Source: Nitrospirota bacterium
GTDB taxonomy: Bacteria > Nitrospirota > Nitrospiria > Nitrospirales > Nitrospiraceae
Length of the DNA: 64,000 nt
Assembly (NCBI GenBank): GCA_002737345.1
Contig: NSIK01000018.1
Span: 4,417 to 68,416 of the forward strand
Direction: 5' to 3'
A model generated the notes under the pieces. That model saw nothing but the letters and a program-made list of their open reading frames with translations, was not told the DNA's origin and ran no database searches. Shown here one piece after another: positions 17,807 to 25,857 of this stretch. How positions within the stretch are numbered: the first letter of the stretch is position 1; each line of letters begins with the position of its first letter. The translations under genes were made by a program, and so were the position numbers.

Positions 17807-18154
17807 TTACTTCACTTCAGACAAATGGGTGACTGCGCCCTCGGCATGTTGGGTGGCCACATCTGCGTGACCGGCCTTGCCATGGGACACGGCTTCCTTG
17901 AGATGCTTGATGCCTTCGTCCAAATGCGGACTCTTCAGGCCGGCCGCTTCGGCATGCTTGAGGGCTCCCTCGGCATGCTGCACCAAGGCATCGGCATGCC
18001 CCTGCTTGCCATGCGAGACCGCTTCCTTGGCATGCTCAACCGCTTCGCTCACGTGTTTATCCTCGGCAAGGGCGAGCCCACTGAACAGCGGGAAACCAAC
18101 AAGCACGGCAACCGCCACCACCACCAGTGCTTCACGATGGATTCTCATTTTCAT
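17807..18154 (-). CDS. smbP: SmbP-like His-rich small metal-binding protein
   Basis: A 115-residue exported protein. The signal peptide (MKMRIHREALVVVAVAVLVG, cleavage near GLALA) is followed by an internal tandem repeat in which EAVSHGKxGHADxxxQHAEG occurs twice. The mature part has about 12 histidines at regular helical spacing. This is the pattern of SmbP from Nitrosomonas europaea, a periplasmic four-helix-bundle protein that binds several divalent metal ions, notably copper. ATG at 18154 has GAGGAGG five bases upstream. It probably buffers copper or other metals for periplasmic enzymes; it has its own promoter and terminator. Confidence 0.88.
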   Translation of the reverse strand: MKMRIHREALVVVAVAVLVGFPLFSGLALAEDKHVSEAVEHAKEAVSHGKQGHADALVQHAEGALKHAEAAGLKSPHLDEGIKHLKEAVSHGKAGHADVATQHAEGAVTHLSEVK

Positions 18155-18221
18155 GGGTTCCTCCTCAAGGGTTAGGCTGTATTCGAATGACATAAACCAT
18201 GGCACAATCGTCAGCTCATAT

Positions 18222-18250
18222 ACTGTACATAGCCCATTTTTGACTGTCAA
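18222..18250 (-). promoter_or_regulatory. Sigma70-type promoter for smbP overlapping the upstream stop codon
   Basis: On the minus strand a perfect TTGACA (18250-18245), a 17-base spacer and TACAGT (18227-18222, 4 of 6). The -35 hexamer contains the TGA stop of the sulfurtransferase gene (18247-18249). The leader to the smbP ATG is about 60 bases. Confidence 0.65.
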
Positions 18251-19125
18251 TAAGACCGCACTTGCGGGTCCACGTTCAGAATGTGCTGCAATCCCTTGGC
18301 GTCTTTTTCCACCGGACAGGCAAAGTCCCGGCTCCACTCCCACCAGGATCCAGGATAGTTGCGGACCTTCCGATAGCCGGCCAGCTTGAGCACAAAATAA
18401 AGCCAGGCCGACCTGACGCCGCCGGTGCAATAACAGATGACCTCTTGATCCGGTGTGAGCCTTTTATCGGCCAGACTCTCCGTGATCACCACCAGATCTT
18501 TCAGCGTGGCGTTCGGCTGAAGAAATCCCGTCCAGGCCAGATGAATCGCAGTGGGAATATGTCCAGGCCGCGGAATGCCCGAGACCTCCTTCCCAAGATA
18601 TTCTTCAAGGCTGCGCGCATCCAGGATCACGGTGCCTGGGTGCGGCTGCTTCACCAACTGCTTCAATTCGTCTTTGCCGGCAATCACGGCCGCCACAGGA
18701 TTGACGGTGAAGGTCCCGGGCTTGGGCGTCACACAGCCATGCTCGAATGGCCGTTTTTCCTGCACCCACTTGACCCATCCTCCGTCGAGAATCCGCAGCT
18801 TCGTATGGCCGAAATATTCCAACATCCAGAACATGCGGCCTTCGTCGCCCCAATTATCGAAGGGATTAGAATAGATCACCACATCACTGTCCTGGCTGAT
18901 GCCCAACGCGCGGATCTTCTGTTCCAGCCTGGCGCGATCGGGATCGAGCAGACCCTTCGGCACGGCCTTGGGGTCGCTATACTCGTGCCAGGTCGAATGT
19001 ACCGCGCCGGGAATATGGCCGCCGAACTCATAGGCAGCCCGTCCTCGCACGTCGAGAATCACCAGGCCTGGCTGGCCCAAGTTCTGTTGAAGAGTTTCTG
19101 TATTGATCAGCAACGGGTGTGTCAT
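18247..19125 (-). CDS. Two-domain rhodanese-type sulfurtransferase
   Basis: A 292-residue tandem rhodanese related to thiosulfate and 3-mercaptopyruvate sulfurtransferases. The N-terminal domain (about 1-125) has VILDVRG but no active-site Cys. The C-terminal domain (about 145-285) has the loop CTGGVRS with catalytic Cys233. Transfers sulfane sulfur to cyanide, thiols or an acceptor protein. No signal peptide, so cytoplasmic. It follows the pentaheme cytochrome gene by 31 bp on the same strand and may share its transcript. Confidence 0.92.
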   Translation of the reverse strand: MTHPLLINTETLQQNLGQPGLVILDVRGRAAYEFGGHIPGAVHSTWHEYSDPKAVPKGLLDPDRARLEQKIRALGISQDSDVVIYSNPFDNWGDEGRMFWMLEYFGHTKLRILDGGWVKWVQEKRPFEHGCVTPKPGTFTVNPVAAVIAGKDELKQLVKQPHPGTVILDARSLEEYLGKEVSGIPRPGHIPTAIHLAWTGFLQPNATLKDLVVITESLADKRLTPDQEVICYCTGGVRSAWLYFVLKLAGYRKVRNYPGSWWEWSRDFACPVEKDAKGLQHILNVDPQVRSY

Positions 19126-19156
19126 GTCGTTCCTTTGCGGTTTAAGCTGTCCGCGA

Positions 19157-20443
19157 TCAGCCCGCAGTTCCGGCCTTACAACTGGTCCCCTCTGGCTGGC
19201 GGCTCATGGCCGCTGACTGCTCGCTCGCACTCAGCGCCGCAGCAAGGCCGCCGGACAGCGGGAACTCCCGCTCGTACACGACGAATCGGTAGGGATCGTT
19301 TCCCGTTAACCCATACTGGGTCTGCAACATCTCATGCTGCTTGTCGGTCAGGATGTGGTACTGCACCCGTGCCTTGACTTTCAAGCCGTCCGCCTGAGCT
19401 GGGAGCTGGTACGTAAACTGGTACTCCCGGCTAGCCAGGGGCAACAGACGATTATCATACAACTCGACGATAGCTGGCTGCCACATGATCCAGCGGCCCA
19501 TCGTGGACGTCTGCTGATCGAGCACCTTCCCCTGCCGGTCCTCCACCGAAAACTCCACCGTGAAAAACCGGTCAGGATCGCCGGTTGGAATCTTATGGCC
19601 GGCTCCCGCGTTGATGACGGTGAGGGTAAAACTCACTCGATCGCCAGGCTTGGGGGAGGCGATATCGGCCTTGACCTGCACCCCCACCGCCCGTTTCACC
19701 ATATCCGGATCGTGCCCGCCGCGCCAGAGATGCTGCCGACTCCGCCGGATCGGACTATTCGTCGCCACCGGGCGGTCGATTGCAGGCATATGACAACTCT
19801 GGCAAATGAAGCCACGCTCCTGCATGAAGAACTTGCCTTCATACTCCGAGTAGGTCCCGCAGGGCCCCACATTATAGAACTGGGCCGGACCGGACACCAC
19901 GTTATGGCAACGCTGGCAGACCTGCGCGGTGCGAAAGTTCGGATCGAACTTGGTCGGGTGCGGCGCAGCGGAATCTTCGAATGGGCCATAGATGACTCCA
20001 TCCCGCACATGGCAGGCCGCGCAAGTTACCGACTCCTTTTGATACTCGGGGTCGTAATGGGGATTAGGCTCTTGCACCGCCTTCTCGACCCGCCCTCGCG
20101 GAATCTCTTTCACCAATGTCGGCTGCTGGTTCTCCAGCGGAGTGTGGCAGTTCAAACAGACCCAAATGTTCTTATCCTTCTTCCAATAGGCCTGAAAGAA
20201 CGGGTCTTCATAGGCATGGGCATGGATACTCGTCTTCCACTCGTCGTAAATCTCACGGTGGCATTGGCCGCAGGATTCGGCCTTTAAGCTCGTCAGCCCC
20301 TCCGGGATCTTTTGAAATGGAATCGCATGGGCATACTCATCGCGCAACCCAAAAATCACAACCGGCTTGACTTCGGTGTAATAGAGATAGACGAGCAGAC
20401 CGACCAGGGCCGAACCGAGCAGAATTTTAAGAGGGGTTTTCAT
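19157..20443 (-). CDS. Membrane-anchored pentaheme c-type cytochrome (cytochrome c554-like)
   Basis: A 428-residue protein with an N-terminal hydrophobic anchor (residues 5-22) and five CxxCH heme sites: CGQCH 58-62, CLNCH 96-100, CAACH 141-145, CQRCH 176-180 and CQSCH 214-218. A beta-rich domain without hemes fills the C-terminal half. The heme arrangement resembles cytochrome c554/c-prime-type proteins and the two tandem paralogues at 32390-34955. It likely carries electrons on the periplasmic face. Its ATG overlaps the stop of the HDAC-like gene (ATGA), so the two are co-translated. Donor and acceptor are unknown. Confidence 0.88.
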   Translation of the reverse strand: MKTPLKILLGSALVGLLVYLYYTEVKPVVIFGLRDEYAHAIPFQKIPEGLTSLKAESCGQCHREIYDEWKTSIHAHAYEDPFFQAYWKKDKNIWVCLNCHTPLENQQPTLVKEIPRGRVEKAVQEPNPHYDPEYQKESVTCAACHVRDGVIYGPFEDSAAPHPTKFDPNFRTAQVCQRCHNVVSGPAQFYNVGPCGTYSEYEGKFFMQERGFICQSCHMPAIDRPVATNSPIRRSRQHLWRGGHDPDMVKRAVGVQVKADIASPKPGDRVSFTLTVINAGAGHKIPTGDPDRFFTVEFSVEDRQGKVLDQQTSTMGRWIMWQPAIVELYDNRLLPLASREYQFTYQLPAQADGLKVKARVQYHILTDKQHEMLQTQYGLTGNDPYRFVVYEREFPLSGGLAAALSASEQSAAMSRQPEGTSCKAGTAG

Positions 20444-21384
20444 GCGGCCAAGAGAGCCTGAATGTGACGATCCACCGACGCAGCCAAGGATGTCAGATGA
20501 TACCCGCCTTCGAGCGACGAAAGGATCCGCCCATTCGCATGGCGCTTGGCGATGCCGGCCACGATGCCAGTGAGGTCCTCGTAGCCCTCTTCGGTCAATC
20601 CCATACTCGCAAGCGGATCGTCTTGATGGGCATCGAAGCCTGCTGAGATGATCACGAACTCCGGCTTGAACGCATCGGCGGCCTGGACCAACGTTTTCTG
20701 AAAGACGGCGCGGTACGCCTCATCGCCCTCCCCCGCCTCCATCGGCACATTGATCGTGAGCCCCTCCCCCGCCCCTCTGCCCCGCTCTGTCGCGCGGCCC
20801 GTGCCGGGATAATGGGGAAACTGATGGGTGCTGAAGAACAAAACCGACGGATCCTCTTCAAAACTATGCTGCGTGCCGTTCCCGTGATGCACGTCCCAAT
20901 CAACGATCAAGACCCGACTCAGCCCATAACGCTTCTGCGCGTAACGCGCGGCAATCGCCACATTATTGAAGAGACAAAATCCCATCGCGTGCCCCGCCTC
21001 TGCATGGTGGCCCGGAGGCCGCACCGCACAAAACACATGATCGACATCTTTCGACATGATCGCATCGACCGCAGCCAAGGCCCCGCCTGCTGCCAGATAG
21101 GCGGCGGTCAAGGATCCGAGAGACAGGGAGGTATCGGCATCGAGGGAAACCCGCCCGGTCGCCGGGGCCTCCACCTTTAGCATCTCAAGATAGGACGCAG
21201 TGTGGATCTGCGTAATCCATTCGTCTTCCGCTTTTCGCGGTGGAATTCTGGTCAAACACGCCGCAGTCCCACTCGCCTCCAGCTGCTGCATGATGGCACG
21301 CAGCCGATTAGGCGATTCAGGATGCCCGGCCCCCATATCATACTCGAGATAGGCAGGATGGTAAACGAGCCCCGTCTTCGCCAT
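20440..21384 (-). CDS. Histone deacetylase-family (AcuC-like) deacetylase
   Basis: A 314-residue zinc-dependent deacetylase of the arginase/HDAC fold. Visible: RPPGHHAE with the catalytic His pair (126-127), VDWDVHHGNGTQ with the zinc ligands Asp164 and His166, SAGFDAHQDDPL with the third ligand, and EGGYHL. Bacterial members act on acetylated proteins, polyamines or acetoin-related substrates; the substrate cannot be read. The ATG at 21384 gives MAKTGLVYHPAYLEYD, the family start. The TGA overlaps the ATG of the pentaheme cytochrome downstream. Confidence 0.92.
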   Translation of the reverse strand: MAKTGLVYHPAYLEYDMGAGHPESPNRLRAIMQQLEASGTAACLTRIPPRKAEDEWITQIHTASYLEMLKVEAPATGRVSLDADTSLSLGSLTAAYLAAGGALAAVDAIMSKDVDHVFCAVRPPGHHAEAGHAMGFCLFNNVAIAARYAQKRYGLSRVLIVDWDVHHGNGTQHSFEEDPSVLFFSTHQFPHYPGTGRATERGRGAGEGLTINVPMEAGEGDEAYRAVFQKTLVQAADAFKPEFVIISAGFDAHQDDPLASMGLTEEGYEDLTGIVAGIAKRHANGRILSSLEGGYHLTSLAASVDRHIQALLAA

Positions 21385-21443
21385 ACATGCTCCAACTGAC
21401 GTATCCAGCGTCCTGCGCGAATCGTAGCATGCAGGAAAGCGCA

Positions 21444-21473
21444 TAGACAACGAGCGTTCGCCGCTGCTATCGT
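21444..21473 (+). promoter_or_regulatory. Candidate promoter for the TPR gene
   Basis: TAGACA (21444-21449, 5 of 6), 18-base spacer, TATCGT (21468-21473, 4 of 6). It lies directly before the ribosome binding site GGAGGG (21485-21490) of the gene starting at 21495. Confidence 0.45.
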
Positions 21474-21494
21474 CTCATATACTTGGAGGGAATC

Positions 21495-21812
21495 ATGGCA
21501 AATCGCCGCATCGAACCGCTCAAAAAAGTCCTAGAGATCGATCCGACCGACGAAGTCGCCTGGTTTGGCCTGGGGAAGGCCTATATGGAAGATGCGAACT
21601 TCGAAGAAGCGGCCAAGGCCCTGCGGCAATGTGTCGCAGTCAAGCCCACCTACTCAGCCGCCTACTATGCCCTGGCCCAAGCACTGCACAAGCTAGATCG
21701 AATCGACGAATGCCGAACCGCCTGCGCCACCGGCATCGACGTCTCCACAAAAAACGGCGACATGATGGTCACGAAGAGTCTGGAATCGCTCACTGGCTCG
21801 CTGCCAGCCTAA
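21495..21812 (+). CDS. Small TPR-repeat protein
   Basis: A 105-residue protein made of about two and a half tetratricopeptide repeats (DEVAWFGLGKAYMEDANFEEA and SAAYYALAQALHKLDRIDEC). TPR units mediate protein-protein contacts; the partner is unknown. ATG at 21495 has GGAGGG four bases upstream. No signal peptide. It ends 4 bp into the convergent gene on the minus strand. Confidence 0.85.
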   Translation: MANRRIEPLKKVLEIDPTDEVAWFGLGKAYMEDANFEEAAKALRQCVAVKPTYSAAYYALAQALHKLDRIDECRTACATGIDVSTKNGDMMVTKSLESLTGSLPA

Positions 21813-22147
21813 ACCGGCTCCGCTCCGTCATCGTCATCATCATTGTCGGATATCAGGCCGAGAGATTCCGGCTCGCGTTTGGAAATTTCCTCGTACACTT
21901 CATCCAGCCAGCGGCTTGCGTAGCCCAGGATCTCCCGGGCTAAGGGTTCCGGCTGGCCCGTGCGCTTAATTGTCCATTGGCAGACATATTCCAGCAGCAC
22001 CTCCCGCTCGAACCGCTCCGACGATTGCGTGGCGAGCGTCGTCATTTCACCGAGGCCGGTCGTGAGAATATCAGCCACCGTATCTCGCCCATAGGACGTG
22101 CAGGCTGTGACATATTGAATGGCCCGATTGAGTTCTTGGTCGGTCAT
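21809..22147 (-). CDS. Conserved-looking hypothetical protein with acidic tail
   Basis: A 112-residue soluble, mostly helical protein ending in a run of aspartates (DNDDDDDG). ATG at 22147 has GGAG at a good distance. No motif recognised. It converges with the TPR gene, overlapping by 4 bp at the stops, and is divergent from the M3 peptidase gene. Confidence 0.65.
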   Translation of the reverse strand: MTDQELNRAIQYVTACTSYGRDTVADILTTGLGEMTTLATQSSERFEREVLLEYVCQWTIKRTGQPEPLAREILGYASRWLDEVYEEISKREPESLGLISDNDDDDDGAEPV

Positions 22148-22288
22148 GAGATCTCCGTTACGCTTGATGCATCATACCGAGATGCCGGAGCAGATGGAAG
22201 ATTTTCCCTGAACTCGGCAAGAGAAAATTTCTCCGGCCGCGCCAACGGGAATGGTATGATTACAAGCCCGCCTCAGGTGGAGGTGATG

Positions 22289-24130
22289 ATGAAGGAGACA
22301 CGACCCATGCCAACGAAAACAGACCGGAAGACCACGACATCACGCAAGACCGCTTCCCCCAAAGGGCAGAAATCCACCTATGCCGAGCGCTGGGATCTCT
22401 CCCATTTGGCAGAGAATCCGACCAAACATTTTGAAATCCTGCTGGCAAAGATCGAGTCCCAAGTCGCGCAATTCGAAACGGCGCGCGCCCAGTTCAGTCC
22501 GACCATGGAGATAACCGTCTTCCACCCGCTCCTGACGCTCAGTGAAAATATCGCGGCTGCGTCATCCAAACTCAGCGCCTACGCCTATCTCTGGTTCTCG
22601 GAAAATACCAAAGACCTCGCAGCCCGCTCATTTAAAGACAAGGTTGAGGAACGGCTCACCTCGCTCCAAAATCGAATGGTATTCTTCGACCTCTGGTGGC
22701 AGAGCGTCGATGCGGGTAATGCGAACCGGCTCATGGCCGGAACCGGCTCGCTCCGGTATCACCTCGAGACCATTCGCCGGTTCAAGCCTCACACGCTCTC
22801 TGAACCGGAAGAGAAAATCGTCAATATCAAGAACATTACAGGCCGCAGCGCCGTCCATTCCCTCTACGACGTCGTGACCAACGCCTTCACCTTCACCCTC
22901 ACCGTCAATGGCACACGAAAGACGATGACGCGCGAGGAACTGACAGCCTATCTGCGCCATGCGCAAGGACGCCTGCGCGAAGCCGCCTATCGGGAGCTCT
23001 ACCGCGTCTATGTCGATCAGCACGATCTGCTGGGCGAGATCTACAAGACCCTGGTCAACGACTGGAAAGCGGAGAATCTTCAGCTGCGTCACTTCACCAG
23101 CCCGATTGCCACCCGCAACCTGGGCAACGACATTCCCGACGCAGCCGTAACCTCGCTCCTCAAGGTCTGTCAAAAAAATGCCGGCATCTTCCAGCGCTAC
23201 TTCCGTATCAAAGCGCGCCTCTGCAAGATCACGCCAATGAACCGCTACCACATCTATGCGCCGCATCGCACGGAGCAGAAATCCTATCGCTATCAGGATG
23301 CTATCAACATGGTGCTGGAGGCCTATCGGGGATTTGCTCCGCAACTAGCCGACCTGGCAGAGCGGGTGGTGCATGAACGCCATATCGATGCCAGGACGAG
23401 GCCGGGAAAAATCGGGGGCGCCTATTGCTACAGCGTCGTGCCCAGCATGACCCCCTACGTGCTCCTGAACTTCACCGGCGAAGCGCGCGATATCGCCACG
23501 ATGGCCCATGAAATCGGCCATGCCGTTCACGGCATGCTGGCGCAGCATCATTCCATGTTCACCTTCCACTCCACCCTCCCGCTGGCGGAAACCGCCTCAG
23601 TGTTCGGAGAACGGATTCTCTCCGATGCCCTCATGAGCCAGGAGCGGGACAAGAAGGTGCGACAGGGCCTCCTGCTCAACCAACTAGACGACATCTACGC
23701 CACGGTCCTCCGGCAGGCTTATTTCGTCCAATTCGAAAATCACGCCCATGAGATGATCGCCCAGGGTGCGACCGTGAAGGATCTGGCCAAAACCTATCTG
23801 GCAGAGGTGCGGCAACAGTTCGGGAAAGGGATCAAGGTCCCAGAAGAGTTTCAATGGGAATGGCTGACCATTCCCCACATCTTCGCCAGCCCCTTCTATT
23901 GCTACGCCTACAGCTTCGGGAACTTACTGGTCCTCGCGCTCTATCGGATGTATCAGAAAGAAGGCGCCTCGTTCGTGCCCAAATATCTGGAACTCCTGAG
24001 TACTGGCGGATCGGAATCGCCGCAGACGATTCTCGCCAAAGTCGGAGTCGACATGACCTCGGAAGACTTCTGGCAATCGGGGTTCGATACGATCGGCGAG
24101 ATGGTAGATCAGCTAGAACAAACGCTGTAG
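22289..24130 (+). CDS. M3-family oligoendopeptidase (PepF-like)
   Basis: A zinc metallopeptidase of about 613 residues that degrades short peptides in the cytoplasm. The zinc motif HEIGH is in TMAHEIGHAVHG, with the downstream Glu of LAETASVFGE as third ligand. The N-terminal helical oligoendopeptidase F region precedes it. GGAGG lies 5 bases before the ATG at 22289; another ATG at 22307 has AAGGAG 9 bases upstream and is nearly as good. The first 30 residues are Lys/Thr/Ser-rich and probably disordered. Transcribed alone. Confidence 0.93.
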   Translation: MKETRPMPTKTDRKTTTSRKTASPKGQKSTYAERWDLSHLAENPTKHFEILLAKIESQVAQFETARAQFSPTMEITVFHPLLTLSENIAAASSKLSAYAYLWFSENTKDLAARSFKDKVEERLTSLQNRMVFFDLWWQSVDAGNANRLMAGTGSLRYHLETIRRFKPHTLSEPEEKIVNIKNITGRSAVHSLYDVVTNAFTFTLTVNGTRKTMTREELTAYLRHAQGRLREAAYRELYRVYVDQHDLLGEIYKTLVNDWKAENLQLRHFTSPIATRNLGNDIPDAAVTSLLKVCQKNAGIFQRYFRIKARLCKITPMNRYHIYAPHRTEQKSYRYQDAINMVLEAYRGFAPQLADLAERVVHERHIDARTRPGKIGGAYCYSVVPSMTPYVLLNFTGEARDIATMAHEIGHAVHGMLAQHHSMFTFHSTLPLAETASVFGERILSDALMSQERDKKVRQGLLLNQLDDIYATVLRQAYFVQFENHAHEMIAQGATVKDLAKTYLAEVRQQFGKGIKVPEEFQWEWLTIPHIFASPFYCYAYSFGNLLVLALYRMYQKEGASFVPKYLELLSTGGSESPQTILAKVGVDMTSEDFWQSGFDTIGEMVDQLEQTL

Positions 24131-24135
24131 ACGAA

Positions 24136-24290
24136 TACTGAAAAAGTCCGCCAGCATTGTTCTTAGCTCATCGAAATCCTCCGCGTGGCCCTGCTGAAAA
24201 AACTTTTTGGGCATCCGTCAGAGATGCGCCCCCTCATGGCTCAGACGCACAAGCGATCAACGTTTTGCTGAGTTCAACTGGCTTTTTAAA
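24136..24290. repeat. Diverged copy of the intergenic repeat
   Basis: ACTGAAAAAGTCCGCCAGC at the left end matches CTGGGAAAACCCGCCAGC of the repeat at 4538-4658, followed by a similar GTTCT block. Two possible right ends, CTGCTGAAAAAACTTTTTGG and GTTCAACTGGCTTTTTAAAA, echo its GTTGGACGGCTTTTTTG. The order of blocks is the same but the spacing differs. It sits in the convergent gap between the M3 peptidase and flavodoxin genes and may serve as a terminator. Confidence 0.45.
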
Positions 24291-24304
24291 ACCTGGCAGG
24301 AGGG

Positions 24305-24940
24305 CTACTTAGCGGAACCGGCTTTGAATCTGGCGGCAACTTGAGCTACGCGCAAGCCTAGGGCCGTGGCCTCGGCCAGTTCCTTGTTATCGATGCCGGG
24401 GCTGTCACCCTCCGTGGTGGCAGAGGCGCCGAACGCCCCACCGCCGCTGACGACGATCATCTGATTCCCCAACATCGCAGCCAGAATCGTCAACATCGTG
24501 ACTTCTTTGCCGCTAGAAATCTGGCCGCCGGTCGCAAAGGCTGCGCCGACTTTGTTCTTCATCTTGAATTCGGGAAACACGCTGAACTTGAACTGCCAAT
24601 TATCAAAAAATGTCTTCACCTCGCCCGACATGTTCGACCAATAGACTGGCGAACCGACCACGACCGCATCGGCGGAAAACAGATCATCCGCCGTCACCTG
24701 ACCGACCCGTTTCAGCAGCACCTCGGCCCCAGGGAAGCTCTTCGCGCCCTCTGCCACCGCTTCAGCCATGCGTTCGGTATTGCCGGACAACGAATGGTAG
24801 GTCACAAGGACCTTCACCGGTTGGGCCGGCTCGTCGGCGAAGGTTTCGTCGGATCCGATGCCTGGTATCAGAAGCAGGACACAGAGGAATAGCGAACCAA
24901 TGGAGCGGAGTCGTGGGATAGAGTTGTGAGCAGGCAACAT
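24305..24940 (-). CDS. Flavodoxin-fold protein with an N-terminal signal sequence
   Basis: A protein of 211 residues counted from the ATG at 24940. A hydrophobic segment (about residues 14-26, SLFLCVLLLIPG) ends before DEPAQP and looks like a signal peptide or anchor. The rest is a flavodoxin/NAD(P)H-quinone-oxidoreductase-like domain: VLVTYHSLSGNTERMAEAVAEG is the FMN phosphate loop, VVGSPVYWSNMSGEVKTFFDN and FATGGQISSGKE follow. Such proteins normally stay in the cytoplasm, so export of a flavoprotein is unusual. No clear ribosome binding site, so the start is uncertain. Confidence 0.8.
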   Translation of the reverse strand: MLPAHNSIPRLRSIGSLFLCVLLLIPGIGSDETFADEPAQPVKVLVTYHSLSGNTERMAEAVAEGAKSFPGAEVLLKRVGQVTADDLFSADAVVVGSPVYWSNMSGEVKTFFDNWQFKFSVFPEFKMKNKVGAAFATGGQISSGKEVTMLTILAAMLGNQMIVVSGGGAFGASATTEGDSPGIDNKELAEATALGLRVAQVAARFKAGSAK

Positions 24941-24984
24941 CGACTCACAGGGAGCAGGAATCGACGCACAAGCTTGGTGCTGAT

Positions 24985-25170
24985 TCAACGACGGACAATT
25001 TCCTCTTCCATACGCTCTTCGACAGAAACGTCCGTGAGGGCTCCGCGGTAATCGCACTTATGACAGCGGACCCGCCAGGCTTCGATCCATTTTTCCTGCA
25101 CATAGGACTGCCTGCATGTCGGACAGACAAACACGCCTTTGACGTAATGGACTTTCCTCGTCTCTTTCAT
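24985..25170 (-). CDS. Small zinc-ribbon protein
   Basis: A 61-residue protein with two knuckles, CPTC (16-19) and CHKC (36-39), forming a rubredoxin-like zinc ribbon. ATG at 25170 is preceded by GGGAGGAG at ideal spacing, which makes translation very likely. The charged C-terminus (VSVEERMEEEIVRR) is helical. It lies 44 bp upstream of the exported flavodoxin gene. Function unknown. Confidence 0.8.
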   Translation of the reverse strand: MKETRKVHYVKGVFVCPTCRQSYVQEKWIEAWRVRCHKCDYRGALTDVSVEERMEEEIVRR

Positions 25171-25286
25171 CGGCTCCTCCCTTGCTTAAGTTAGCCGAGG
25201 ATCTCATAGGCAACAATATGATTGCAAGATACCAGGGCCACGGCCGCCAGCTTGACTCATCTCCGACTGGCCGATAGGATGCCGCC

Positions 25287-25748
25287 ATGCAACAACGACT
25301 CGCAGCAGTCTTCATCCTGCTCCTCCTATTCCCTTGTTCGACAGAAGGGAAAACCGACCAGGCTCCATCAGGCCTGATCCCGATTACCCTCCCCGGCGGC
25401 GCCATTATTCATGCGGAGCTGGCCGACACGCCTCAGAAACGCGGGGAAGGCTTAATGTACCGCACGCACCTGGGAGCCGACCGCGGCATGCTCTTCACGT
25501 TCCTCCAGGCACAGCCCTGGACATTCTGGATGAAGAACACCAAGATCCCGCTCGATATCATTTGGATGAACGACAAGAAGGAGATCGTCCACATCGAGCC
25601 GAACGTCCCGATCTGCACGAGGCAAGACGACAGTTGCCCGCAATATCGTCCGAACGACGAATCTCTTTATGTCCTGGAACTCGCGGGAGGCAGAGCGGCG
25701 GTCTTGAAGTTGCAGAGAGGATCGAAGCTTCAGTTCAAGGTTCCGTAA
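25287..25748 (+). CDS. Exported DUF192-family protein
   Basis: A 153-residue protein with a signal peptide (MQQRLAAVFILLLLFPC) and a DUF192 domain: ADTPQKRGEGLMYRTHLGADRGMLFTF and PWTFWMKNTKIPLDIIWMN are the family signatures, ending with YVLELAGG. DUF192 proteins are small barrel proteins of unknown function, often secreted. The Cys after FP in the signal could be a lipidation site, but the lipobox is poor. Confidence 0.88.
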   Translation: MQQRLAAVFILLLLFPCSTEGKTDQAPSGLIPITLPGGAIIHAELADTPQKRGEGLMYRTHLGADRGMLFTFLQAQPWTFWMKNTKIPLDIIWMNDKKEIVHIEPNVPICTRQDDSCPQYRPNDESLYVLELAGGRAAVLKLQRGSKLQFKVP

Positions 25749-25857
25749 CAGGCGAAGCAGGTCTATCGTCTCATCTGGTGTGTCTAGTCTATTTGGTTAA
25801 TCTTCTGCAACCCAACAAGCCAGATCGACCGAATAGACATCAGAACAAGACAGACGG

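Noticed and set aside
17807-18149. Short repeats within smbP considered as a CRISPR-like or tandem DNA repeat
   Set aside because: The similarity follows codons of the duplicated His-rich protein segment and there are no spacers.
25749-25857. Inverted GTCTATT/AATAGAC in the gap between DUF192 and the RSH gene as a terminator
   Set aside because: Only 7 bp with a loop of about 40 bases; too weak to call.
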